Assembly: GCA_027314025.1 (NCBI GenBank)
Contig: DAHVCP010000014.1
Location: 1 to 58,478 of the forward strand
Reading direction: 5' to 3'
Length of the DNA: 58,478 bases
Origin: Acidobacteriota bacterium
Lineage (GTDB): Bacteria > Acidobacteriota > Terriglobia > Terriglobales > SCQP01
Shown here: positions 8,631 through 15,918 of the stretch, piece after piece
How the letters are laid out: each line of letters opens with the position of its first letter
Position numbering within the stretch: position 1 is the stretch's first letter
Position numbers and translations under genes: made by a program
Notes under the pieces: generated by a model
Seen by the model: the letters and a program-made list of their open reading frames with translations, nothing else
Told to the model about the DNA's origin: nothing
The model's database searches: none

Positions 8631-9512
8631 ATGACCAGCCCGCAATCGGTTCCGGAATTCTCCATTCGCAATCTGGTGGTTCTGGTGGATGGAACGGCGG
8701 AATCGAAGGCCGCGGTGGAAGCGGCGGCCACGGTAGCACGCTGGTCGCATGCCGGAGTCCACCTGCTGTACTTCATGCAATCGCGAGATTACGCCATGGC
8801 GGTACCGCAGACGTACGGGGAGGTCGTGGAAGACCTGCGCGGCCGGCACGAGGCGGAACTGCGCGAGATCGCCGGCAGCGAGACGCTGCGGGGACTGGAG
8901 CCGAGGATTCATGTGGAACGTAGCGAAATCACCGCGGGGCTGGGCGCCTTCACCCACGACAATGCGATTGACCTCATCGTCGTTGGGAGCGCGGGCAGGG
9001 CGGGCCTGGTGAAATGGTTTGAAGGCTCAACCGCCGAAGATGCGTTTCGGAATGCCGACATGCCGGTGATGGTGCTGGGGCCGAAGGCCGTGGCCGCGGT
9101 TCCGCCGCAGGGGTTCCGCCGTATCTTGTGCGCCACAGACTTGAGCGCGGGGGCCCGGCCCGCCGCGGCGTATGCGATGGCGCTCGCGGGGCGCTGCCAC
9201 GCCAACGTGACGTTGCTGTACGTGATGGCGGACGATGCGAAGCGTTCCGAGCGGCGCGACGTCATGATCGCCGGGGCTGCAAGCGCCCTGCGGCGATGGG
9301 CGGCGCTGAACGGCAGCAGCGGCGCGGAGCAGGTGGTGAGCGAAGGCGTTCCGGCGAAGGTGATCAGTGAGCTGGCGGCGGACATGAAGGCGGAGTTGAT
9401 CGTGGCGGGAGCGAAGCGGATGCCCGCACTTGGGATCACCGGGGCTTGGGCGACCGCCTACGCGGTGATGTGGGAAGCGCACTGCCCGACGGTGTTGGTG
9501 CGCGAGCGGTAA
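8631..9512 (+). CDS. Tandem universal stress protein (two UspA domains)
   Basis: A 293-residue cytoplasmic protein made of two UspA-like domains. Domain 1 (about 10-150) starts IRNLVVLVDGTAESKAAVEAA and ends DLIVVGSAGRAGLVKWF with GST, close to the G-2x-G-9x-G(S/T) nucleotide motif. Domain 2 (about 160-293) starts FRRILCATDLSAGARPAAAYA and ends AELIVAGAKRMPALG, where that motif is poor, so ATP binding is more likely in domain 1. The ATG at 8631 has AGGGG 8 nt upstream; earlier in-frame codons run through repeat DNA. It stands alone. Such proteins help survival in starvation or oxidative stress. Confidence 0.92.
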   Translation: MTSPQSVPEFSIRNLVVLVDGTAESKAAVEAAATVARWSHAGVHLLYFMQSRDYAMAVPQTYGEVVEDLRGRHEAELREIAGSETLRGLEPRIHVERSEITAGLGAFTHDNAIDLIVVGSAGRAGLVKWFEGSTAEDAFRNADMPVMVLGPKAVAAVPPQGFRRILCATDLSAGARPAAAYAMALAGRCHANVTLLYVMADDAKRSERRDVMIAGAASALRRWAALNGSSGAEQVVSEGVPAKVISELAADMKAELIVAGAKRMPALGITGAWATAYAVMWEAHCPTVLVRER

Positions 9513-9997
9513 CGCCGGCGCGCGTGGGAGGGGCCGCGGTCTCACCACTCCGCGGGGTGCACCCACCGGCGGCGTCCACGGCACGGCCGGGGGGCGGAGT
9601 TCGAGGCGCCTGCGGCTGTCCTATTCTTGCGCGCCGGGCTACGCTGCAATTCGCCGAGCGCCGCGGCGCGGCGGCGGCGCAGTGCAGGGAGTGAAGGGAG
9701 GGGTGGCTGAGCCGCTTTGCCGCAACCGGCGGGGGGTAATGGCACAGCGGTGGGGGGAATCTCCCAGGGGAAGCCCCGGAACGGTGCGATGCGGGCGCCA
9801 TGCGCCGCGCGGCGCGCGGCAGGCGGTGTTGCCGAAGTCGCGCGCGATGGCTGCCGGCGTGCTAGATCAACGGGCAAGGCCGAGATGGCGATGCGGCCGC
9901 CCGGGTCCCACACGAACTTGGACGACAACCGGTACGTTGGCGGGGCGGTCGCGGGAGGTGGAATGTGACGAGGCGAAAATCCATTGAGAGGAATTCG
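9513..9997. other. Intergenic stretch without a recognisable gene
   Basis: 485 bp between the stress protein gene and the next gene. GC-rich; frames on both strands are open by composition only. No repeat of families A-E was recognised. The last 20 bp carry the ribosome site (GAGAGG) of the following gene. Confidence 0.5.
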
Positions 9998-10636
9998 ATG
10001 CCGGCAGTGAAGCGGGCCGCCGCGATGGTCGTGATCGTCGCAATGGCGGTGCTGGCGGCGATGGCGCAGCAACGGCAGCGGACGGAGGAAAAATCCACGA
10101 CGCGGACACGATCCACGCAGCAGGCGCGGCCGGAGCCGCAGCGTTCCGCGGCGCGGCCCAGCTTTAACCACCAGGCGCCTCCGGGAGCCGGCGGCGGGCA
10201 TATTCCTCGCGCGCCGCAGCGGGAATCGCGGAGCACGGCGCGGAAGCAACGCAGCACCAACCGGCAGCGGACGGAGACCCGGGCCCAGCCGCGTGCGGTG
10301 GCGCCGCACGTGCTGGTGAAGGGGGACGTCTGGGTGGGGCGGGCCGTGCCCAACGATCCACGCTACCGCCTGGCGCGTCCTTGGCGCTACGGCCGTTTTC
10401 CTGGCACCCTCGGGTCGCAACAGATTTGGCGGCTGCGCGGCGGCGGGCCGAGACGGTTTTGGTTTGGCAGCTACGCCTTCATGGTGGCGCCGGTGGATTA
10501 CGGCTGGTGCAACAACTGGCTGTGGAACGACGACGACATCGTGCTGTACCTAGATCCGGACCAGGTGGGCTGGTATATCGCCTACAACGTGCGGCTGGGG
10601 ACATGGGTGCACGTGGAGTACCTCGGGTTACTGTAG
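9998..10636 (+). CDS. Hypothetical exported protein with Trp/Tyr/Asp-rich C-terminal domain
   Basis: A 212-residue protein. The ATG at 9998 follows GAGAGG by 7 nt and gives a clean signal peptide (MPAVKRAAAMVVIVAMAVLAAMAQ). Residues 25-100 are a disordered, Gln/Arg/Thr-rich linker. The C-terminal ~110 residues are dense in aromatics: FWFGSYAFMVAPVDYGWCNN, WNDDDIVLYLDPDQVGWYIAYN and GTWVHVEYLG. I do not know this domain's function; similar DDIVLYxDPDxxGWYLxYN endings seem common in acidobacterial exported proteins (from memory). Likely periplasmic or surface-located. Confidence 0.7.
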   Translation: MPAVKRAAAMVVIVAMAVLAAMAQQRQRTEEKSTTRTRSTQQARPEPQRSAARPSFNHQAPPGAGGGHIPRAPQRESRSTARKQRSTNRQRTETRAQPRAVAPHVLVKGDVWVGRAVPNDPRYRLARPWRYGRFPGTLGSQQIWRLRGGGPRRFWFGSYAFMVAPVDYGWCNNWLWNDDDIVLYLDPDQVGWYIAYNVRLGTWVHVEYLGLL

Positions 10637-10855
10637 GCGGGCGGCGACTGTATAACCCCTGCGGTTTCGTGCGCGCCGAATGGCGCCGGCGGCTGCGGGA
10701 ATTCCGCAATGCACGCTTTTTGCGCGGCGGCCTGTAACCCCGCGGCAGCCGGCCGGCGTCTTAATTAAGCGGGCGTCCGGGGAGTTCGGGATGGAGTTCA
10801 CCCGGACGGTGTTCGCGCTCAGCGATGGGCGGCAGGCAGGCGAGGTCTTCATCTT
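10637..10855. other. Short intergenic region with a possible small coding remnant
   Basis: Contains GGGGAGTTCGGGATG at about 10779-10793, an ATG with a ribosome-site-like lead, reading MEFTRTVFALSDGRQAGEVF before it runs into the next gene's start in another frame. Possibly a frameshifted fragment of the following gene; weak evidence. Confidence 0.25.
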
Positions 10856-11398
10856 ATGTCATCTTCTTCTGATATCCCTCCCGCGCCGGGCCAGCTTGGC
10901 GGGAACGCGGCGCCACGGGCGGCGGCGCTCGCTGGGTCCGAGGCGGAGTGGCGCATCCTGGCGGCGAGCAGCAGTGGAGGGCGCGGGCCCCAGCCCTGCC
11001 GCTGGCGGGGCGCGCCGCCTAAATTGGCGCGGCGCGGAGCCCCGCTTACGCGCCCAGCATGGCCGGGGACTCCATCCGCCCCGGCCCAGCCGGCGCCGAC
11101 CCCGCGAGGCGACGGTGAGAAGTCCAATGGCGGGGCGTCCGCGGGCGACGCACGGCCGGCGTTCGGCATTCATCCGGACAGCATCAACATATTGTGGCGT
11201 TCCTATCGCCGCATGGTGGAGCAGGCCGGGACCGGTCCGGCGTGGCGGCGGCTGCGCGCGGCGCAGGCGCGGCTGGAGGTCAGCGAGTGGGTCGGCGCCA
11301 TGCCTCCCGAAAACCGGCGGGGAATCGGGGAAATTTACGCGCGGATCGCCGCTTGGCTGCAATCGGTGGACATGGGCGGCGCGAAGGGCGCGGCGTAA
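10856..11398 (+). CDS. Hypothetical protein with an in-frame family-B repeat insertion
   Basis: 180 residues, not recognised. The first 38 (MSSSSDIPPAPGQLGG...) and the last ~75 (SINILWRSYRRMVEQA, WRRLRAAQARLEVSEWVGAM, IGEIYARIAAWLQSVD) look like real, partly helical protein. Residues ~41-67 are the translation of a family-B palindrome (10979-11055), with a short Pro-rich stretch after it. GAGG lies 9 nt before the ATG. The C-terminal helix-rich part is the best evidence for coding. It lies at the start of a 2.4-kb stretch where genes seem to be breaking up. Confidence 0.45.
   Translation: MSSSSDIPPAPGQLGGNAAPRAAALAGSEAEWRILAASSSGGRGPQPCRWRGAPPKLARRGAPLTRPAWPGTPSAPAQPAPTPRGDGEKSNGGASAGDARPAFGIHPDSINILWRSYRRMVEQAGTGPAWRRLRAAQARLEVSEWVGAMPPENRRGIGEIYARIAAWLQSVDMGGAKGAA
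10979..11055 (-). repeat. Family-B repeat, copy B2, inside a coding frame
   Basis: GGGCGCGGGCCCCAGCCCTG, CCGCTGGCGGGGCGCGCCGC, CTAAATTGGCGCGGCGCGGA, then GCCCCGCTTACG. This is the reverse complement of the B1/B5 type plus an extra GGCGCGCCGCC/GGCGCGGCG hairpin. It is read through without a stop by the hypothetical gene at 10856-11398. Confidence 0.65.
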
Positions 11399-11957
11399 GC
11401 CGCTACCTGGGACGCTGGCCGGGGCGGGGGCGGGGGGCGAACCGCAACGGCAGGCGCCTGCCGTCGTGCCTGATTGCGCCAGGATTCTGGTCTTGGTTTT
11501 GTGGTGGGGCAATGGATGGGGCTACGGCCGCCGTGCGGGGTGGCTATGCTGGCGCGCGCGCAGGGCAAATTCGCGGGAGGGAAGGGCGGCTGGCGATAGC
11601 CGGTCGGTGCAGTCGTGGCGTGCCCCTGCGGGTTGGTTCAGCAGGGGGATTTGGGATGCGCCGTACGCGGGCAATGCCCCGGGGGGTGGGGAATTGCGCG
11701 AACCACGGGGTGGAGAGTGCCGGGAGAGCGGCCTGGCCGCCGCCTCATTCCTGGAGGCCCCGAATCGCGGGACCATTGCTGGGCGCCCGCTTTGCAGGAT
11801 CATATTTTGTTGAGCGCCGCGCGTTATGGCGCTGCGGCTTTGCTCACCGTCCCGGTAGGCGTGGAAGCGCGGAGCGAAGTTATTGCCCTGCGGGAGCTGG
11901 CGGGGATGGCGCGGGGGGCGGCGGAAGCGATGGTCATCGGAGTGCAGGGAGATCGTC
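11399..11957. other. Degenerate intergenic stretch with a family-C repeat
   Basis: No gene recognised. Just before 11958, one plus-strand frame gives protein-like sequence (ALLTVPVGVEARSEVIALRE, LAGMARGAAEAMVIGVQGDR), but it has no clear start and runs out of register, so it may be the remains of a gene cut by the repeat at 11752-11803. Confidence 0.4.
11752..11803 (+). repeat. Family-C palindromic repeat, copy C1
   Basis: TGGAGGCCCCGAATCGCGGG, ACCATTGCTGGGCGCCCGCT, then TTGCAGGATCAT. It matches copy C2 (12498-12580) along its length, except that C2 has an extra ~30-bp GGCGTCGCGGGGCC segment in the middle. Confidence 0.65.
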
Positions 11958-12272
11958 ATGACCCCACGGACTGCATCCCTTATTCCGCTTCTGGATCGCC
12001 GCCGCGGCGAGTCCAGCGGATTTCTCCGCGGCCAGCAGATCCTGATGCGGGCCATGTTCCACCTGCTGCAACAGGAAACGCCGCCGGCCGCCGACGATGC
12101 GGTGCGATTTCTGCTACGCCACATGACCACGCAGTTCCGCGCCGACGACCGGCCGCCGCGGCCTCTCGCGGTGGTGGCGCAAATGCCCCTGCGCCAGCTG
12201 TCGATTGATAGGCGCGAGCCCCAGCCCCGCTTGCGCCGGGGCGCCCCGCTTACGGGCGCTAGGCTGGCGTAA
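11958..12272 (+). CDS. Small hypothetical protein, 3' end formed by a repeat
   Basis: 104 residues, not recognised. GGGAG lies 6 nt before the ATG at 11958. Residues ~22-75 look like genuine helical protein (GFLRGQQILMRAMFHLLQQE, AADDAVRFLLRHMTTQFRAD). The last ~20 residues (REPQPRLRRGAPLTGARLA) come from a family-B repeat (12204-12259), which suggests that the repeat replaced the original 3' end. It could be a truncated gene rather than a working one. Confidence 0.4.
   Translation: MTPRTASLIPLLDRRRGESSGFLRGQQILMRAMFHLLQQETPPAADDAVRFLLRHMTTQFRADDRPPRPLAVVAQMPLRQLSIDRREPQPRLRRGAPLTGARLA
12204..12259 (-). repeat. Family-B repeat, copy B3
   Basis: ATTGATAGGCGCGAGCCCCA, GCCCCGCTTGCGCCGGGGCG, then CCCCGCTTACGGGCGC. 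Same orientation as B2. It overlaps the 3' end of the small gene at 11958-12272. Confidence 0.65.
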
Positions 12273-13100
12273 TCGCGCGGCGCGGAGGGCTGGGCGGATC
12301 CGCTCGTCCGCGGTGCCAAGGCCGGTGCGGTTGCGCAGGGTTCCAGACCTGGATTCGGTCGGCGCCATGCGGGCGGCGCGGATGGTGATGCTGCCGGCGC
12401 TAGTCGCTGTGGCCAGTGGGTACGGCGCGGCTTCCGCGTCGGGACGGCAAACTGAATTGCCGCCGGCACCACGCAAGGCGGCGCAGCCGGATGGTTTTGG
12501 AGGCCCCGCATCGAGGGGCCAATGCTGGGCCCCCGGCGTCGCGGGGCCATTGTTAAGCGCCCGCTTTGCGGGGCCATGATTTCGAACTCCCCCTTGCACG
12601 GCTGGGGCCGGATTCCGGTAGCCGGCAACCGACGCCGCCAGCGCTCAGGCCCCCGCAGGTTGCCGCGAACCGCCGCCGGCCAACTGGCGACTCCCGGTCG
12701 GGTATGGCCTGTAGCGGGCGCTGGACCGGAAGCTGGATGCCCCCCCCCCGCGGCACCGTCCGGCCGGGCGGTCACATCCACCGGCCCCAAGGGCAGGAAG
12801 GGATGACCGTCGTGGCGAGTAAAAAATTCCCGATGTTGAACCGGCGGTGGGAGGGGAGTGCCGAAATGGGGCGGAATTAAGGGGTTTTCTAGGGCATTCA
12901 CCCGCCAAATCAGTGGCAGCAAACTTGCAGGAAACCGATTGGCCGTGTGAGGCATTCAACTGAGATGAGGCTGAGCCGGAAGCGACAATACTGTAAGAGT
13001 CATGCGGTTCCGGCCGCGGCCGTAGGCCAATCGTTCGCTGCAACTGCCCAATGCCGTTTGTCCCTTGCTTCGCATCCCTAGATTGCCTGAGGTGAACCCC
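12273..13100. other. Long gene-poor region with repeat C2 and a signal-peptide-like remnant
   Basis: At 12367 an ATG opens a frame starting MRAARMVMLPALVAVASGYG, which resembles a signal peptide, but after ~45 codons it enters the family-C repeat and loses protein character. A run of nine C's lies near 12738. The segment 12800-12990 is less GC-rich and probably carries the promoter of the lipoprotein gene. No intact gene seen. Confidence 0.45.
12498..12580 (+). repeat. Family-C palindromic repeat, copy C2
   Basis: TGGAGGCCCCGCATCGAGGG, GCCAATGCTGGGCCCCCGGC, GTCGCGGGGCCATTGTTAAG, then CGCCCGCTTTGCGGGGCCAT. It contains three GGCCCC/GGGGCC arms that can pair in alternative ways. Confidence 0.65.
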
Positions 13101-14549
13101 ATGCTGACTTTGACGCACAAATCCTGGCGCGCGCTGGCGGCGCCGCTGGCCCTGGGTATCGTGTTCGCGGCCGGCGCCGGCCTGGTGGCCTGCGGCGGCA
13201 ACAATTCCATGAGCGGCCCGGGTGGCAGCACCACTACCGCCTCGGCGCCGTTGGTGACTAACGTCGGCGACGCGCCGATGACTACGGCGCTGTCGGCGCA
13301 GGTCACGGTTTCCTCCGTGGACGCGCTCACCAGTTCGGGCCAATCCGTAACCATTCTGCCCGCGCCCCGGACCATCGAGCTGGGGCCGCTGGGCGGTGTG
13401 CGCGAGCCGCTGGAGTTGAACAGCCTAACGGCGGGCACCTACACCGGGGTCACCGTGACCGTGACCGCGGCCAAATTGGTCTACGTGGATCCCAGCACCA
13501 ATCAGGTGGTGTTTGACACCAATGTGGCGCTCGGAGGAGGCGGGTCATCGGTCTCCGCCAGCTACACATTCAACAATCCGGTCACGGTCAGCCAGAACCA
13601 AGGCGTGGACCTGCGGCTGGACTTCAACCTGGGGCAGTCGTTCGACCTGAGCGGCAGCACGGTCACCTTCACGCCGGTGATCACGGCGGCCATGGGCGAC
13701 ATTGACAAGGGCACGCCAGACGACCTGGACGTCCGAGCCGCCGGCATCGTCACCGCCATCAGCTCCACCTCGGTGACACTGACCATGTTCGACTCCGGCG
13801 CCTCGATCACCTTCGCGATCAACAACGAGACCGATTTCGACGACAACACCACGGCCGCCAGCATCTCCACCGGCGCGGTGGTGTACGTGCGCGGCTCGGT
13901 GCAAAGCGATGGGACGTATCTGGCCAAGGAGATTGACCCCGCCGACGCTGGGTCGAAGTTCGGCACGCAGTTCAACGCCGCCGGCGCCGGCCGCGTCATC
14001 GCCGTCACCGACAACTCCAGCGGCCAATTGAGTTCGTTCCAACTGGTCACCTACACCAACTTCGCCGCTGGGGAGATCGGGCGGGAAGTGACCGTGAACG
14101 TGAGCAGCACGACCAACTATTGGTTCAGCAACTGGGCCGGCAAGGCCGGCGTGACCGCCTTCGACGCCACGCAGGTCTTCCCCGGGCAGACCGTGGCCTA
14201 TGTCGGCAACAGCAGCGATGGCGGCGCCACCGTCAGCGCGCTGAGCGTTCGTCTCGGCCAGCAGACGCTGTATGGGACCCTGGGGTCCACGGTCAGCAGC
14301 GACACCGAGCCGGTCACGTTCACCCTGCAGCTCAACCCGATGACGCTGTTCCCTCTGCTGAGCGGCGCGGCGGACGTGACGGTGACCGGCGGGACCGATA
14401 TGCGCTTCGGCGACAGTTTTGAGTCGGGCATTTCGGAGGTGACCAACTCCGACGCCATCGGCATCCACGGCTTCGTCGAGCAGGATGTCAGCGGCGGGGT
14501 GGTGAGCGGCTACACCGAATACTCCACTCGCCTGGGCATGGATCACTAG
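13101..14549 (+). CDS. Exported lipoprotein, DUF4382/DUF5666-like
   Basis: 482 residues from the ATG at 13101 (GAGGTGA 6 nt upstream). The N-terminus is a lipoprotein signal: hydrophobic stretch, then LVAC-GG with the lipid-accepting cysteine at C31. Residues ~50-200 (LVTNVGDAP, VTVSSVDALTSSGQSVTILP, LNSLTAGTYTGVTVTVTAAK, VDLRLDFNLGQSF) match the DUF4382 type. The second half has repeated β-rich units (GIVTAISSTSVTLTM, AAGAGRVIAVTDNSSGQLSS) of the DUF5666 type. Anchored in the inner or outer membrane facing the periplasm; function unknown. A strong hairpin follows the stop codon. Confidence 0.82.
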   Translation: MLTLTHKSWRALAAPLALGIVFAAGAGLVACGGNNSMSGPGGSTTTASAPLVTNVGDAPMTTALSAQVTVSSVDALTSSGQSVTILPAPRTIELGPLGGVREPLELNSLTAGTYTGVTVTVTAAKLVYVDPSTNQVVFDTNVALGGGGSSVSASYTFNNPVTVSQNQGVDLRLDFNLGQSFDLSGSTVTFTPVITAAMGDIDKGTPDDLDVRAAGIVTAISSTSVTLTMFDSGASITFAINNETDFDDNTTAASISTGAVVYVRGSVQSDGTYLAKEIDPADAGSKFGTQFNAAGAGRVIAVTDNSSGQLSSFQLVTYTNFAAGEIGREVTVNVSSTTNYWFSNWAGKAGVTAFDATQVFPGQTVAYVGNSSDGGATVSALSVRLGQQTLYGTLGSTVSSDTEPVTFTLQLNPMTLFPLLSGAADVTVTGGTDMRFGDSFESGISEVTNSDAIGIHGFVEQDVSGGVVSGYTEYSTRLGMDH

Positions 14550-14573
14550 GGAGTAGGAGCAGGGCGGTAAGCG

Positions 14574-14613
14574 CGCGCGGCGGGCGGCCATCCGGGCCGT
14601 CCGCCGCGCGTTT
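14574..14613 (+). terminator. Strong GC hairpin terminator after the lipoprotein gene
   Basis: A 16-bp stem with one G-U pair (14574-14589 with 14595-14610) and a 5-nt loop ATCCG, followed by TTTG. The arms read CGCGCGGCGGGCGGCC and GGCCGTCCGCCGCGCG. It lies 25 nt after the stop codon. The T-run is short, so termination efficiency is uncertain. Confidence 0.6.
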
Positions 14614-14719
14614 GCGTCTGGCGGGCGGGAACGGCGCCCGCGCCAGCAGCGTGCCGCGCGGCGGCGCGCTGCCCTGGGGCGGGCGCGGCGCTTCCCGAGC
14701 GCTATCCTGGACGGGCGCC

Positions 14720-15622
14720 ATGCCCCACTGGACCTCCGAAATCTGTGCGGCGGGCGGCGTCTACATTCACTATTGGCGCGGCCAGTCCATTGATGGGCGC
14801 GGGCCCCAGCGCGGCGACGCCGCGCGGCCCCCGCGACTGCGCGCCGGAAAAGCCAAGCCACCGCTGCTGTTGCTGCACGGGCTGACGGCGAGCGGAGCCT
14901 GCTGGGGTCCTGTGGCGCGCTACCTGGAAGGCGATTTCGACGTGGTGATGCCGGACGCGCGCGGGCACGGCCGGTCCAGCGCACCGGCGCGGGGATACCG
15001 GTACGAGGATCACGCCGCCGACGTCATAGCCCTCATCGCCGCGCTCGGCCTGGACCAGCCGTTTCTGCTGGGGCATTCCATGGGCGGGATGACCGCGGCG
15101 CTGGTAGCAGGGATGGTAGCGGGGATGGCGGCAGGGATGCCGGCGCGGCGGATGGGCGCGGCGGTGCGCGGCGTTGTCCTTGTCGACCCGACGTTTTTGA
15201 CCCCGCGGCGGCAGCGCGAGGTCTGGGAGAGCAACACCGCCGCGGAGCACCGCCGGCAGCTGAGTCGGAGCGAAGGGGAGTTGGTGGCCGCGGCGCGCCG
15301 GCGCCATCCGCGGCGTTCGGCGGAGATCCTCGCGCTCCAGTGCGCGGCAAAACTTCAGACGCGAACAAGCGCGTTCGAGGTTCTAAAGCCGCCCGCCCCT
15401 GACTATCGCCAAACGGTCGGCGGGAGTCGCGCCCCGATATTGTTGGTGCTTGCGGACAGCGACGGCGTAGTTTCCGAAAAAACCGCCGCTGAATTACTTC
15501 GGCTGAACCCGCGCGTTCAGACCGCGCGGATCGCGGACGCAGGCCATGGGATCCCCTATGACCAGCCCAAGCGTCTGGCGGATGCGGTCGCCCAATTCCT
15601 GCGGCCGCTGGCCCGCGTCTAG
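14720..15622 (+). CDS. Alpha/beta hydrolase
   Basis: 300 residues. Fold markers: LLLLHGLTASGACW (oxyanion region), DVVMPDARGHGRSSAP, the nucleophile elbow GHSMGG with S120, an acid at D246 or D248 (LLVLADSDG) and H276 (IADAGHGIPYD). The likely substrate is a small ester, lactone or C-C bond; it cannot be specified. Two oddities: residues ~23-45 are an Arg/Gly/Pro insert derived from a family-B repeat, and just after the nucleophile the sequence VAGMVAGMAAGMPARRMG comes from three 12-bp tandem repeats. Both keep the frame. The ATG at 14720 fits the family; upstream codons are not family-like. Confidence 0.85.
   Translation: MPHWTSEICAAGGVYIHYWRGQSIDGRGPQRGDAARPPRLRAGKAKPPLLLLHGLTASGACWGPVARYLEGDFDVVMPDARGHGRSSAPARGYRYEDHAADVIALIAALGLDQPFLLGHSMGGMTAALVAGMVAGMAAGMPARRMGAAVRGVVLVDPTFLTPRRQREVWESNTAAEHRRQLSRSEGELVAAARRRHPRRSAEILALQCAAKLQTRTSAFEVLKPPAPDYRQTVGGSRAPILLVLADSDGVVSEKTAAELLRLNPRVQTARIADAGHGIPYDQPKRLADAVAQFLRPLARV
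14788..14834 (-). repeat. Family-B repeat, copy B4, in frame inside the hydrolase gene
   Basis: CATTGATGGGCGCGGGCCCC, AGCGCGGCGACGCCGCGCGG, CCCCCGC. The first 20 bases match the ATTGATAGGCGCGAGCCCCA end of copy B3. It encodes roughly IDGRGPQRGDAARPP and sits between the first β-strands of the hydrolase. Confidence 0.5.
15104..15139. repeat. Three 12-bp tandem repeats in the hydrolase gene
   Basis: GTAGCAGGGATG, GTAGCGGGGATG and GCGGCAGGGATG in a row, encoding VAGM-VAGM-AAGM just after the nucleophile elbow. The 12-bp period keeps the reading frame, so length variation between strains is likely. Confidence 0.75.
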
Positions 15623-15716
15623 TTGTGCGGCCGAGGCGGGCTCGGACGAAGCCGTCCGCGGCCCAAGGTAGGCCGTTCCCGTTCAGCGGAAGCCCTCGTT
15701 CTTCGCCGCGGCTGCG

Positions 15717-15774
15717 TGGGGGCGCGGGCCGCTGGCCCGCATCCGGAGGCGGATGAGGCCGTCCGCGCCCCCAG
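15717..15774 (-). repeat. Family-A repeat, copy A4
   Basis: TGGGGGCGCGGGCCGCTGGC, CCGCATCCGGAGGCGGATGA, GGCCGTCCGCGCCCCCAG. Inverse orientation to A1. The GGGCCGCTGGCCC inner hairpin is intact. It lies between the convergent hydrolase and permease genes. Confidence 0.8.
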
Positions 15775-15787
15775 CCCAGCTTTGCTC

Positions 15788-15840
15788 GTAAGCGGGACGC
15801 CTCGCCCGCGGTGGGTTGGGGCCCGCGCCCATCATTGTGC
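15788..15840 (+). repeat. Family-B repeat, copy B5
   Basis: GTAAGCGGGACGCCTCGCCC, GCGGTGGGTTGGGGCCCGCG, CCCATCATTGTGC. Very close to B1 (1582-1634). It lies 14 bp from A4, so families A and B can be neighbours. Confidence 0.7.
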
Positions 15841-15918
15841 CGCGATCGGGCTTCTCGCGGCCGGCCCGCGGCGGTAGGGGCGATCCCGCTCGAAGTCGCC
15901 CGGCTGTTTAAACTCTCC

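Noticed and set aside
11522-12955. 477-codon minus-strand frame
   Set aside because: Pro/Arg-rich, spans three repeat elements and has no ribosome site; not a credible gene.
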